Below, piece after piece: positions 1 to 11,487 of a DNA stretch of 64,000 nucleotides. The stretch spans positions 65,601,028 to 65,665,027 of the forward strand of contig NC_072793.1 of NCBI RefSeq assembly GCF_028583425.1, in the 5' to 3' direction. The first letter of the stretch is position 1. The number at the start of each line of letters is the position of its first letter. The notes under the pieces are model-generated. The model saw only the letters and a list, made by a program, of their open reading frames with translations, did not search any database and had not been told where the DNA came from. The DNA is from Eublepharis macularius (lineage: Eukaryota; Chordata; Lepidosauria; Squamata; Eublepharidae). A program made the translations under genes and the position numbers.

Positions 1-480
1 GTGGCACCACAATCAGAGGGTGCCATTGTGCTGTGGCAGCTCGCCTTGCTTCCAGACAGCTGTGGCCCAGGTGATCGGTGTGGACTGTGCTACTACCAAT
101 CAGCTCTTGAAGGAGTCCTGCCTAGAACATTCTTTCCATGTCTCCTTCCCCTCCTGCTTGCCTTAGTCATCAGAACTGCATGCTAACTCATACAAGAAGA
201 AACCTGTTAACGCAATGGAAGAGGCTTCAAAAGGCTGTCTGGGCCTCTTCCCTTCGAGCATTTTGGAAGGCTTGTGTGGCCACAATTTTGGAGAAAGCTT
301 GGCTTATTTACTGAGGGATATCTACTTTGTATGTAGACTATTTGTTGTAGACCAATATGTTTGGTCATTTATATTTTTAGTATTCTTGGTCTGCTGTGCA
401 AACAGGGTTTTACTGCATCTTCTTGTAAGCCACCTGGAGTTTTGGAAGGGCAGGGTATAGATCTTTGAATGAATGAGTAA
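1..480 (+). repeat. 3' tail of an L2/CR1-like LINE
   Basis: The stretch ends with a typical reptile LINE tail: a 'gtaagccacctggag' block, an 'agggcagggtata' block, then a short ATGA/AATAAA-rich end near 465-485. No coding frame of useful length survives. It lies in a LARS1 intron just before a DIRS element. The family name is an inference from the tail motif. Confidence 0.45.
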
Positions 481-485
481 TAAAT

Positions 486-2700
486 AAACTGTTCATTGGC
501 AGTCTTCTGTGCAGTCCCACATGGAACTGTGCATGTGCAGGCCTGGTGATCAGAGATTTTTGCAGCTTTTAATTCACTAGGGGGTGCCTCTCCCCCCTCA
601 GAGTGCATGTGTGGCCGCTTCCCACTGAAACGGTCTGCACTCTGGGAGAGGTAGTGCCCCGATGTTCAGTTACTCTTTCGCTGCCAGTATAAGAGGTTCT
701 TCTACAGCGCATTCCTCCATTCTTACATACATTGGGCCTTATTCTCGCACTTTTGATACACCTAACAGAGAGAGCAAGTGATAGAAAATTGTGTGTAGAC
801 ATCCATGGTCTTGTAAGAATGGCTGAAAAAGCCCTTTTCAAAAGATGCAGTCAGTGCAATACTAAAATGACGAGGACTGCCTGAGAAAAGGACATAGTGT
901 GAGCTCTTGCAAACACTGCCAGAACTTCACCCCCAATGCTCAGGCGGAAAGAACCACTCGGCTCAAAGGTGTACTGTGGGAACAGGCTTTATTGGCATCG
1001 ACCAATCCTTCCACAAAAAGCTGCTAAGTCCTCTGCTCTTGCAGAGCTAGCTGAGCAATTGGCTCTGACATCACTATCTGCTTTGACGTTGAGGACCCCA
1101 ACCCCTTCGAAAGCGACATCAGTGTTTCAAGTCCAACAATTCCATTTGACACCGGAGAATCAGAGCCTGTCGGAACATCCTCAGAGCTTGTCTTGGGCTC
1201 TCCAAGCTACTCGGATATGGCTTGAATGCCTACAATCCAACAGTATTAAAGGAATTCTAAGCTTCACTGACCAGTGCGACGCACATAATTTCAGCTGCTC
1301 ATTTGGATCTAAACACAGAGAGATTCGAGGGCACGGAGGCACAAACTTTGGATTTTCAGGGGCTTTGAGGAAAAAAGCCAGTTCTAAGTCCTGTCCCTCC
1401 TCCAAATGGAAGGAGACTTCTGGCAAGGTGACTAACATTGCGACAGATCCATGCAAGGTTGAAATCATTGAGGATCTATGTGCATCTTTGGTATGTTCTA
1501 AGTCGCCATTGGTCTCCTCTTCGGAGGAAGAGGGAGAGCTACTGTGAGCAACCCTGGTGCTCAGGCATCAGAGTCAGAGGCAAGACTTAAACCTACCTTG
1601 TACTCACAGATGCCTGTCCTGGTTTTGCCAGGGGATGCCTTTAGCTTATGATGTCAGTATGGGAGAACCATTCAGGACAGAGTTGGTCAGATTTGCCTTT
1701 GAAGGTTTCACGCAAACTAAATCGCATCGATACTAAATCGCCAACACTCTATCCCTAAATCTTCTATGGCATTCCAGTTGTCTGAGTCAGACCCTGATCC
1801 TTATCAAGGTGATTGGAGCCCCGGCTTACCATCTGATCCTTCTCCTGACAAGGCAGTGGGCAAGGGAGGGTCAGTCTTACCCACAGGTGACTTTCACCTA
1901 TACACTGAACAGATGTTCTGTATGGCCAATCGTTGGACATTGATGCGTCATCTATGTAATCTAAGCCAAAGGTTAAAATACATCAGCATTTTTACACTGG
2001 GAATGTTGCCTTCCTTGAGATTGAGGGATTTGTAGAACTGATGTCTTCTCTATGTGAGAAACCAGCATCTGTGTTGCCTTTGTCCAAAAAGGCTGCAGGT
2101 CTGTATAAGACCAAAGACGATAAATGGTTCTTTCTGTCCGCCTCCCCTCCATTACCTCTAGTCACCAAGGAGATGCAATTGACAGGGACCTCATTCCACA
2201 CCTGCCGATAGAGAGTGAAAGAAACTTGATGGGCTTGGAAGAAAAAATCTATACCTTAGCAGCCCTTAATATAAAGATCATAAATTACGTAGCAATTATG
2301 GAGGCTTACCTAATTTTCTTCTGGAGCAAGATTGCAGTGTATAATGACTGTCTGCCAGAGGACCAGAGAACACTGGTAAAAGTGATTCAGGAAGAAGCAT
2401 TAAGGCTGTCCAAACAGCAGATCAACCTGGGCAGAAACATGGCAGATTTCATTCACTGGAGTGTTGGCATCAGCTATAGTGCTTAGAGGCATGTGTGGCT
2501 TCATTCAACAGCCTGACTGTTAGAAAATGGAGCAGAGTAGAGGACTTACATTCGAGGGTCAAATGCTGTTCTGCGCAAAAAACTGATGACTACCTCTCAC
2601 AGAAGTGAAAGGATCAACAGACTGCGAGGCAGGATCCCATAAAACCAATGTTTATTGGCTGTCCAAATCCAAAATCCAGGGCCCAGAGTTTATGCAGAAT
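486..2700 (+). mobile_element. DIRS-type retrotransposon copy A, 5' part only
   Basis: The left end (about 490-700) resembles the inverted terminal repeat of the fuller DIRS copy at 12461-21910, with the shared block 'cagtcttctgtgcagtccc'. Downstream, the broken frames at 936-1547, 1766-2035 and 2124-2486 match the gag-like region of that copy; for example both contain MAFQLSE followed by a DPYQ block. A further match to the later gag region runs to about 2610. No reverse transcriptase or recombinase follows, so the copy is truncated on its 3' side near 2.6-2.7 kb. It is full of stops and frameshifts and is older or more decayed than copy B. The exact 3' boundary is uncertain. Confidence 0.75.
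936..2486 (+). pseudogene. DIRS gag-like ORF1 remnant (copy A)
   Basis: Three open stretches in different frames (936-1547, 1766-2035, 2124-2486) together parallel the gag-like region of DIRS copy B (12790-14918). The shared features are a Ser/Pro/Thr-rich section, the MAFQLSE...DPYQ section, and a helical section with an SKQQ run. The reading frame changes several times, so no protein is expected. The function is presumed structural (nucleocapsid-like), as for ORF1 of other DIRS elements. Confidence 0.6.
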
Positions 2701-3179
2701 AAACTGGAGAGGGGGAAGCGGGAAATCTGCACAGTTCACAGTATGATTTCTTTCTGCAGTGGCCTGGATATGCTACAATATGGTCATGTGATTTGTCCCT
2801 CAAGTTCTGTCATACTTCATGTCCTGTAGAAAAGGAAGAGAAATATGGTTGCTTGCTGACTATGACTATGCTTGCATTCTATATTTTTATGACACTTGGA
2901 ATGTCATCCACTGATTCTAAATCAGCTTCAAAGTGTGCTTTTAAGACAAAAGATGAAAAATGCTGCTGTCATTTAAATGTTAATGCTTACTTTCTTTTTG
3001 ATTCACTGATGGGAACTCTGTAAATTGTAATGGCCCTGCTAGAAGCTTGGGACCCATTTGCTGCCAGGAACGTTCTCTGTCAGAAGAGTTCTGTTCTATC
3101 CAAAGCTTCCTCGGCTATGCTATTCGGTTTCACAATGATGACCCAGTTTAAAATGCTTTTCTTACTTCTGAAATGACAG

Positions 3180-3284
3180 GAAAATCTAGAGAAGAAAGGC
3201 CCACGCGTTCTTGATCTGGAGCTGGAGTTTGATGAACGAGCTGTACTCATGGAGAACATAGTCTACCTGACAAATTCCTTGGAG
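3180..3284 (+). CDS. LARS1: LARS1 coding exon (fourth from last)
   Basis: Leucyl-tRNA synthetase, cytosolic, attaches leucine to tRNA-Leu and is part of the vertebrate multi-synthetase complex. This exon is 105 nt (35 codons), phase 0 at both ends, with acceptor 'atgacag' before 3180 and donor 'gtgagg' after 3284. Its peptide begins [17 protein letters not shown] and ends VYLTNSLE, which joins in frame to LEHIELKF in the next exon. I recognise this as the C-terminal region of vertebrate LARS1, upstream of the C-terminal UNE-L extension. Earlier exons, including the catalytic and editing domains, lie outside the window to the left. Confidence 0.92.
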
Positions 3285-3654
3285 GTGAGGGATCTGCTAA
3301 TGAATGCTCATCGTTCAGATGACTGGAAGAGAATGTATTCATTTATTTTAAAAGTTGCTTTAAATGTCTGTATGTGTTTCTGGCTTAATTTTTGGACTAA
3401 TTGACTTAAGCTTCAAATGATCTGAAGGTTAGCTAGTAGAAGCAAAGTATTGAAATATTTGTTTATGATCATTCATATCCGAGTCATGTGATTTTTTCTG
3501 AACGTTGCAAAAATTCAGTGAAAGAGGCCACCCAAGTCCCGCTCTTTTGTAGTTAATATAAGTGAGTGACCTTTCACAAGAAGGAGCATGAATCAAATGT
3601 GGCCAGATGTTTTTACTCTCAGCGTTTCACTGTGTAGGAATTTAATATGTTATC

Positions 3655-3850
3655 TTTGTTTTTATTTATTTTATACCTTGTCTTCATCCGTATCTTTTCT
3701 CCAGGGAACTTGAGAAAGCCTCTATGGTTCTCTCTCCCCCTTCTGACTTCCCCCAATGTTACCTCACAGCAAACCTTTAAAGTAGGGTAGTAGGGAGACA
3801 GTGAGAGGTTAGGGGTCACCCAGTGAGCTTCACAGCTGACTGGGGATTGA
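3655..3850 (-). repeat. Degraded tRNA-derived SINE
   Basis: Read on the minus strand, the order is a 'gattcaaacccagt'-like B-box area, a 'gggtgacccct' block and a region resembling the 3' part of squamate tRNA-SINEs. It is heavily mutated. It lies between LARS1 exons. Confidence 0.4.
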
Positions 3851-4134
3851 AAGTGAAGTGTCCATGGTCCCCGTCAAGTTCTGTAACTTTTGGTGTTTTT
3901 ATGCTACAATACAATATACTTGTTTAGGTGGTGTTAGGTGTTGTCAGCAATTTTAGCAGAGCACTTATTCAGCATCTGAGATACAAACTATCCACAAGGT
4001 CTTTAATTAGAACCCTTAACGCTTCTGCTGCAATTAGGAAAGCCGCAGATTTGCTTCAGATGTAACTTATCCCTTTGAGCTACTGTTTCTGCCAAACTAT
4101 TGATTCTTCTTTTTTTTTCTGTTTTCCACCGAAG

Positions 4135-4230
4135 CTGGAGCATATAGAGTTGAAGTTTGCTTCTGAAGGAGATGAGAAAATCAAAGAAGACTGCTGTCCT
4201 GGAAAACCTTTTTGCACATTCAGAGTGGAA
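4135..4230 (+). CDS. LARS1: LARS1 coding exon (third from last)
   Basis: A 96-nt, 32-codon, phase 0/0 exon. The acceptor is a T-rich tract ending 'ccaccgaag' before 4135, and the donor is 'gtaagc' at 4231. The peptide starts LEHIELKFASEGDEK and includes EDCCPGKPFCTFRVE, a highly conserved LARS1 segment. It continues the frame of the exon at 3180 and runs without a split codon into the exon at 5738. It encodes part of the C-terminal appended region near the UNE-L domain, which in human LARS1 mediates contacts in the multi-synthetase complex (known for the family, not shown here). Confidence 0.93.
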
Positions 4231-4769
4231 GTAAGCTTATATTGCTTCCTTACTTGCCCTGCTGAAAACTTCATCCTTGTGCAGCACTTCAGTGTTCTTC
4301 ATGTGAATCAAAACCATTCCTTTACATGAGAGAAAGTAAAGGATTGCTCTGAGGAGTACTGGGGCAGAGGTTAAACCTGCCCAAAGTATGCAATGATTCT
4401 GATATGCTTTGCCGCTTCTTCATCTGTGTCTTAGGTTGCAGCCTTTAATTTATCCTGCAGGGCTTGGTAGGAGCCACTGACAATGAAGATAGCTACTATC
4501 TACCCTCCCTCATTTCTTCATTTGAATGTCCAGACTATAATTCCATTACCTGGTTCAGTGCAATGATGATAGGCTGTGATAAAACTCTGGGAATGGTGTC
4601 ATATATATCTTGACTAGTGAAATGCCCATCTGTGTGATTAAGCAGGCATGTATTTTGGTCCTCTGGAGGAGGGTAAAGTGTCCCTTTGTTTTGACCTTGA
4701 CACATACTATAATCAGAGTTGTTCCCACAGCACTATTGCCCTAATGTACTGCTTTATTTTTCCCTGTGT

Positions 4770-5225
4770 GAGTTAAACAGTAGTCATTGGCCAGCGTTGA
4801 TATGTTGGATCAAGGTCATGAAGAGCTTTGTATATGAATGGCAATACCTTGAATTGAGCCCAGTAACTGATAGGCCAGTGGAGTGACTGCAGAATGGGAG
4901 TAATATTCATTCTTCTCCAAGCTCCCAATAATAATTGAGCTGTAGCATTCTACACCAACTAGAGACTCCTAGTTAACTTAGAGGGGAAACCTATGCCCAG
5001 AACATTATAGTAGTCAAGTCTCAGTGTTACCATGGCATGGATCAAGGCGGCCAGATCACTCATGTCAAGTTAGTGGGGCGTCTTCCAGGTTAGACTGAGT
5101 TTTTAGAAAGCATTTTTTGCAACTGCATTAACTTGCTTTTCTAGCAGTAGCACTGGATCCAGTATAACCCCACAGTTCTTAACTAGGTCTGCAAGGGTCA
5201 GATAAACTCCATTGAAAGTGGGGAG
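4770..5225 (-). repeat. L2/CR1-like LINE fragment, antisense
   Basis: On the minus strand the region translates in broken frames to LINE reverse transcriptase C-terminal motifs, such as LGVILDP-like and LDYYN-like blocks. The + strand text is closely similar to another copy at 39240-40000, sharing 'actggatccagtataacccc' and 'gtcagat..actccattgaaagtgggga'. It is 5'-truncated and not coding. Confidence 0.6.
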
Positions 5226-5226
5226 T

Positions 5227-5400
5227 AGAGGTGTGCATTGAAACACGATTCAGGGCTTTCCGAGGGGATGGGGGAGCATTTTTGGACTGAATTTTACCAA
5301 ATTTTCTGGGGACAAGTTCCTAACTGTCCCTAATGACCCTCCAAGTTTCATGAAGATTGGGCTTCAGGGGCCATTCTCTCACAAAAATGACCTGCTAGGC
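5227..5400 (+). repeat. Fragment of the 'tagggatgtg' palindromic DNA element family
   Basis: The fragment begins 'tagaggtgtgca' and contains 'ccctccaagtttcatgaagattgg...cttcaggggcca', the same text found in both arms of the element at 7394-9122. Only one arm is present, and it runs into a SINE at about 5403. It is an old non-autonomous DNA transposon relic. Confidence 0.5.
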
Positions 5401-5402
5401 TG

Positions 5403-5523
5403 AGAGTGTGGAACTGGCCCAAGGTCATCCAGTGAGCTTCCACGGTAGAAGTGGGGATTCAAACCCAGTTCTCTCTGGATCCTAGTCAACCACTTTATCC
5501 ACTACACCACATCAGCACTCTAT
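5403..5523 (-). repeat. tRNA-derived SINE, minus strand
   Basis: On the minus strand it reads 'gtggtgtagtgg' (A-box region), then 'ctgggtttgaatcccc' (B-box-like), then 'gctcactggatgaccttgggcc', the standard order of the squamate tRNA-SINE head. The 3' part is missing. Confidence 0.7.
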
Positions 5524-5737
5524 TAGCAAGCGTTCTTTTCTCCTCCTCCCTCCCCTGGGGTCTGAAAAATGGACCAAGATGAAAGCTAAAGACATACTAG
5601 TGGCAAGTGCATCAATTAGATGTGTTAGGTGACCTTGTTACACAGGCAGAAATTAGCCATTTTGGGCTCCAAAATACTGTAATGGGTACTCCTTTACTTT
5701 TTCACTCTGCTCCTTCTGTCTTTTTATTTTCTTACAG

Positions 5738-5870
5738 CCTGGTGTGTCTATATTTCTGGTAAATCCACAGCCAGCAAATGGCCATTTCTCTACAAAAATT
5801 GAGGTCAGGCAAGGAGATGGTCGAGAGGCAATAATCAGGCGCTTGATGAAGATAGACAGAGGAATCAAAG
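5738..5870 (+). CDS. LARS1: LARS1 coding exon (second from last)
   Basis: A 133-nt exon, phase 0 at its start and phase 1 at its end. The acceptor is a T-rich tract plus 'cttacag' before 5738, and the donor is 'gtaaca' at 5871. The peptide begins [20 protein letters not shown] and ends with [11 protein letters not shown] plus one base of the next codon. That split codon is completed as Asp by 'at' at 24295, giving DLSKVKL, as expected for LARS1. The block belongs to the C-terminal UNE-L-type extension. The following intron is very long (18.4 kb) and packed with transposons. Confidence 0.94.
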
Positions 5871-6879
5871 GTAACATTTTGGCTCAGACACAGGTTTTAT
5901 GCTAACCAGCTAGAGGTTATGTATTCCTGAAAGGTGGCTTGCCTAGTTAGTGTTGATTGTCCAGAGTTCGCACTCTTGCTTACTTGGCATCCTCTCTAAT
6001 GACTCCAGTTGTTAAGAGAACAGAGCCAGAAGAAAAGTATGCCCCTTGTTTATTTGTTGCTGTTTTCATTATCTGTGACTGTGTGAAATGCTCTTTGCGA
6101 TCTTATCCACTGAAGTCTGTCATATCTTGTCCAATGATGCCAAAAAATCTGCTTTTTACTGCTGATTCTCATATGAGGTTTGGGAGGGTGTTTTGCTGTG
6201 GAGAAAAACACATTTGTATGTCCAATGCTTTTTATACCATGTGTTGTTTGGACAAGGGCTCTGTGTTTAGTTTTTGTGACAGCATTCTGAACAATCTCCT
6301 CAGAATTATAGATGTATGTTAGTTCACGTAGGGGCTTTACTTTACTGGAGGACCTTGGACTGGGAGTTTGGGTTTGGGAACCAAAAAGGTTGGGCTTCTT
6401 GGGAAATGTGAGTACAAGGGAGGACTTAAGGGTGACAGAGAACTGCTGTTCTATTATGGAGACATGTTGTTCGCTATTGTTCCTGACTGAGAAAGTGGTA
6501 TTGTCTGTGGAACTGATCTGTGTTGCTCATATGAGCCACCCTTTTTCTTGGGGTTATTCAGCAGTTGGCCTGAGTAGTTCAGTCTGTCAATAGTTATCCC
6601 TGCCCTCTGTATACCTCATTTTAATATCCATGAATACATGGGATTGGGTTGTAAAGGTGGAACTATTAGAAAAGTTGGCAATTTATTTATAATATTTTTA
6701 TTCTATTATTTCTCTGAGAAGCTCACAGCAAGCATGATTTTCCCTATCTCCCATTATATCCTCCCAAACCTGCCCTGGGGTACATTAAGCTGCAAGGAAG
6801 TGATGTGCTATTGCTCCTTAACTTGCTCCTCCTCCAAGGAGCTTGTAACAAAATATGAGCTTCTGTCTCCTTCCGTTGC

Positions 6880-7010
6880 ATCATCATGGCAACCTGGTAA
6901 GGTAGGCTAGAATGAAGGTTACCTAGTAAGCTTCGTGGTGCTGGGGACTGAACCCATGTCTTCCCAATTCAAGTCTGTCGCAGTCTCCTTTACACCATTC
7001 TTCCTTTTTC
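6880..7010 (-). repeat. Degraded SINE, minus strand
   Basis: The + strand text 'ggtaaggtaggctag...gggactgaacccatgtcttcc...acaccattc' is a worn copy of the minus-strand tRNA-SINE head (B box to A box). Boundaries are approximate. Confidence 0.4.
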
Positions 7011-7393
7011 TTCAGTAGGATATAAACACCTCTTACACTGGGTTTGTTCTTTATTCAAACAACAAAGCCTTATTTTGATGCTGAGGCCCTTTCCCCAGTT
7101 AAGAAAATAGATGTCAGAGTGATCAAAGTATATTCTCGTTAATATCTGATCTAGGGAGATTGAGATTGTGTGCCCCCTGCCAAAGGCTTAATCCAAATTG
7201 CACTGGCTGGAATCCAAAGGACCATACATGTGCACTATGGCGTTTCTGTCCTCTTCTCATTATCGTGGCTCCTTTGCCACCTCAAAAGTTGGTCTTGAAT
7301 CCTGGGGTGTTGTCCAAAGCAGTATTTGCTGCGGTGCAAGGGGCTGAAACTGGAAAGGAAAATTGGTGCTTGTAGGCACATGTGCCTTCATAT

Positions 7394-9122
7394 TAGGGAT
7401 GTGTACCAAAAAAGATTTTTCAGGTTTACCCAAAGTGGGGAAAAAATTGGGAAAACTCGAATCATGAAATGGCAAGCCACTTTGGATTCAGGTATTTAAA
7501 CCGCTTCAGGATTATTAGGTAAGATTTGGCCATTGTTTCCAATGGGAAATTCCATTCTTGGCTATTCAGGGGCCTGGGAGGCCATTTTCTTACCTAATAA
7601 TTCAACATTTGCAGGGAACCCTCTCCTAACCCTCCCATCACGACCACCCAAGTTTCAGGAAGATTGGACTTCAGGGGGCTATGTTATGGCCACCCAAAAA
7701 GGTGCCCCTATCCACCGCTGATCTCCATTATTCCCTATGGGGAAAATTGGGGTGATGGTGGTTCCTTGGTGGCTGTGTATGGCATTTTGCAAGCAAAATA
7801 CACCAAACCTGCAGGGGACCCTCTCCTAACCCTCCTCTCATTACCACCCAAGTTTCAGGGAGATTGGACTTTGAGAGGCCATGTTATGGCCCCCCAAAGA
7901 AGATGCTCTTATCACATCTTCATGAGGACCAACCTTCACATCAGAGAATCACACTGAGAAAAATTTAATTCAAAATACACAAAACCATATGAAGCAAGGG
8001 ACACTCATACAACTAGAAGTAAACTGAAGGCCCCTCCTCCATATAACCAAACTGATGCAAGGGGAACAACTTCATACCAGAGAATCACATCCATTCAAAC
8101 CAAACTAAACCAAGGGACTCTCTTGCATTCTTATTCACTGCAGCCAGGCACTGAGTTTAGCCAGTGAGGATACACCACAGAACAGAACAACACTAACAGC
8201 ACCCATCCTCACGTGGCCAGAATAAAAATCTAAAGCAAAGCAAGCTGAAACAATTGTGAAACAGGAAGAGAAGCCCCACACAACCACAGGATAAAACAGA
8301 ACCCCATCCCAGCAGAACAACTAACAATAAGCGAAAGACATGTAAAGCACACACCCCACACAACACCCCCGAAACAAGCCAAACAATGCACCCCCACACA
8401 GCAAAACAATTCAGCAAGCAAGCAGCAAAAATCAAACAGAAAATTTAAAATGCAAACTAATAACAATTTTCTCTTCCTTCAGCCCTCCAAGACACCCCCT
8501 TCCCCCAAAGAAAAAAAATCACTCTCAAACCAGCCTCCTCCGGGTGTAGTCATCAGGTCCAGTCAAGTCCATTTTGCTTGCAGAATGCCATCTCCAACCA
8601 CTCAGAAAGCCCCCCCCCCCATTTTCCCCATAGGGAATAATGGAGATTGGTGGTGAATAGGGACACCTTCTTTGGGGGGGGGTGCATAACATGGCCCTCC
8701 TGAAGTCAAATCTCCCTGAAACTTTGGGGGGGGGGGCTTGAGAGAACAGGTAGGAGTAGGTCCCCTGAAAATTTGGTGCATTTTGCTTGCAATGCCCCCC
8801 AGCCACCTAGAAAGCCCCCCCAGTTTTCCCCTACAGCATTTAAAAAAACCCACTCTCCTCCCAGAGAATCCCCACGGAAGGAGAGCTGCTGATGCAGGGA
8901 TTGGCCACTTTCTCACAGCCTCCCTTCCCATATCCCCTTCCTCCTCCCCCTCCTGCCTCTTACTCCAACCCCCTCATCTCTCCCCCCATCAGCCAAAAAA
9001 GGTGTGAATGCCAGCAGCACTTTTTTCTCCTGCCGTTCCTTAAGGCTGATTGGGGAATGCTAAAACATCCCAAATCGGGGCCGATCCGGGTTAAAAACCC
9101 AGATCCTGAAGTGCACACCCTA
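7394..9122. mobile_element. Palindromic non-autonomous DNA transposon, hAT-like (1.73 kb)
   Basis: The ends are inverted: TAGGGATGTG at the left and CACACCCTA at the right. They are flanked by near-identical 8-bp direct repeats (cttcatat at 7386-7393, cttcatac at 9123-9130), which is the hAT target-duplication length. The left arm (7394 to about 7910) and right arm (about 8545 to 9122) are inverted copies of a module containing 'ctccattattccctatgggg', and the left arm carries that module region twice, about 200 bp apart. The centre (about 7960-8450) is an A/C-rich filler. Short frames inside are not convincing genes, and no transposase is seen. Confidence 0.65.
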
Positions 9123-9387
9123 CTTCATACATCTCCCTCTCCCCTTGATGTGTGATTGGAAACATTTGTTGTGTGCAAATGTATGTTTGCATACCAGCTA
9201 ATCTCTTTAAAATACGCACAATTACTGTACATTAAAAATATGCATTAACAATGCTGGGCCCTGAAAGATGGCCCAAACTGATACTACGTACTATACATGT
9301 GATTTTTAGCAAGGTTCTTGAGACATTTCTATATTGTGCATCTTCTCTGTATTGGCCCACTTCAGCTGATTAGCAGTGCAGTTGTAA

Positions 9388-9466
9388 GCAGAGTTATATT
9401 CTTCTAAGCTCACTGAATTAAATGGACTTAGAAGAGTGTAACTGTATTTAGGATTGCACTGTAGAT
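9388..9466. repeat. Small palindromic MITE (family with 'actctgtttaggattgca')
   Basis: The sequence folds on itself: a left arm '..gagttatattcttctaagct' faces a right arm 'cttagaagagtgtaactgt', ending 'taggattgcactgta'. Relatives occur at 38048-38101, 43000-43063 and 52025-52112. It is a non-coding hairpin. Confidence 0.55.
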
Positions 9467-9519
9467 GTATGGATGTTAGGTTCCTGTGGGAATGGTTGCC
9501 CAATCTATCCATTGCATTT

Positions 9520-9725
9520 TTTAGCCCCCTTTCCTCCCAGAAACTCAAAGCAGAATACTGGAAGTGGCTTTTCCTCCCCTCCATTTTACTTTCACAGTAA
9601 CCTTGTAAGATAGGCTAGGTTGAGCAAGAATAACTGACTCAGGATCACCCAGCAAGCTTTATGGCCAAGAGGGGATTTGAACCCAGGCCTTCCTGGTTCT
9701 AGTCCATCACAGTTATGCCTGTGGA
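9520..9725 (-). repeat. Old tRNA-derived SINE, minus strand
   Basis: The + strand carries 'tccattttac', 'agataggctaggttgag', 'aggatcacccagcaagctttatggccaagaggggatttgaaccc' (shown in pieces), the reverse of the standard SINE order. The A-box end decays near 9725. Confidence 0.55.
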
Positions 9726-10639
9726 TCCAGGATATAGGATAGCAGGATATAGGGAGCTGAAGAGTTTCACAGGTGGGTTCCAGCCTCTTCATCAAGCATA
9801 TCTGTATAAGCAGAGTCAGCATTTTCATATTTGTCTGGTGCTTTTCTTTTGCTCTAAATCACTCCATCTAACAAATTAAGTCAAAAGATATAGAGATGAA
9901 AAGGTGAGAAACGCTTCATGCAAGAGCTTATATAAGATATCTTTTACATAGCTTGTGGGAGAAGACTTGAGTCGTGGGAGGGCTCCAAAATGAGATTCAG
10001 TGTTGATGTTCATTGCTAATACCATCTGCTTTCCTGTTCTGTTCTCACATTTTTGGAATATAGCTACTACTTCATTAAGAGCCTGGAGGGGAGCCATACA
10101 ATGGTTTCATGGAGATTGCTCAACTGATGCTTAGCAGTAATGTCTATTAACTGCTACTAGTGATGGACAGATCTCAATTTGGAATGGACTTTTTTGGTAA
10201 AACATCTTTCTAAAATACTGGAAAACAAATCATATGATTTTCAAGAGCATTCTGGAGTTCATGTTCCATCACACTTCCAGTGAAATAACAAGGAACACTA
10301 GAAGTGGCTCCCTGCTACCCTACACCCTTTCGAAAAAAACTTGCTAAGCAATATTGTTGCAACAAAAGTAGGACGATGCTTGTGGTTGGAAAGAGTTGGG
10401 ACTCGGGACTTCATTAGATCCCATAACCGTGCTGCAGCACCATTTGGACCCCAGGCTTCTGGATAAAGAAGTTTGTGAGAGCCTCAGAAAACTACCTTTC
10501 CTAAGGTCTTAGTGCCCAGGACACTGCTGCAACAGCATTCTAGATTATAATGGTGGTATGAGTGCCAGCCATTCTTGGTACCATTATTACTACTGGCAGT
10601 CACATTTGAGTGAGAAAAAGCAGGTCGAATCTGTGTAAC

Positions 10640-10760
10640 TAGTACATTTTTATCTCACTCTTTTTCCAGGGAGCTCAGAGTTATCTAGTGTGTGGATTTG
10701 AATCTGGGTTTCCAAGTTCCTAGTCTGACTCTAACCCTTGACTCCTAGAGGGCCAAGTTC
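10640..10760 (-). repeat. SINE head remnant, minus strand
   Basis: A 'ggatttgaatctgggttt' block followed by 'cctagtctgactctaaccc' is the reversed B-box to A-box part of a tRNA-SINE. Nothing else is seen nearby. Confidence 0.4.
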
Positions 10761-11487
10761 ATTCAAGCTGCCACCCAAACTTTGATTTTCACTTTGCCCT
10801 AATGGGCTTAGGATTCTGAACTGAGGAAGTCTGTTTCTGAAATGCCATCCCCCTCTTCTGAAATTTACTACCATCACTGGTTACTGTCTGCTTATGGTAG
10901 CCTTTAACATGTGACTGACATAGAAAAGATGCATTTATTCATTACAGGTCCCCTGAGCTACCTACTCCCATTCATCCAAGAACTTCTTAATGCATGAACT
11001 CCATTACTTTCAAGTCTTAAGTTTCAGATTATATAATGTTGGTGTGGTTAGTATTAGTGCAATCTCTCTGAAAGCACTTAGGGTTCACTGGCAAAAATGA
11101 CTTGCCCAATGCTGAATAAAGGCATTAAAGAAAATGCATGTTTTTCACTTAGAGCTAGAGTTCATACCTGTAACTGCCTATCTTTCTTCCGTTCTAATAT
11201 GGAAGTTAAGTTTGTTTTAACACATCTTCTCAGTGATTTGAAAATTTAAATAAAATACTTGTACTTAATAACACAAAATGCTGGAGAACCTACGTAGATG
11301 GTAAGGGCCCTGTTAATGATAGTCTAAGATTCTTTAGTCTTGAGATTGATGACAAAGTATTATCTATGTACATTGTAACTTGCCTAAATTCTAGACCCAG
11401 ATTTGGATAACCACATATTTAAATGCAAGTAGAAAATGGTAATTAGAAAAGCAAAAAATATGCTCATTAAAAGACTTGTGTTACCTT

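Noticed and set aside
8135..8931. Several minus-strand frames with Cys/Phe/Leu or Pro-rich content
   Set aside because: They lie in the low-complexity centre and right arm of the palindromic DNA element; no domain is recognisable.
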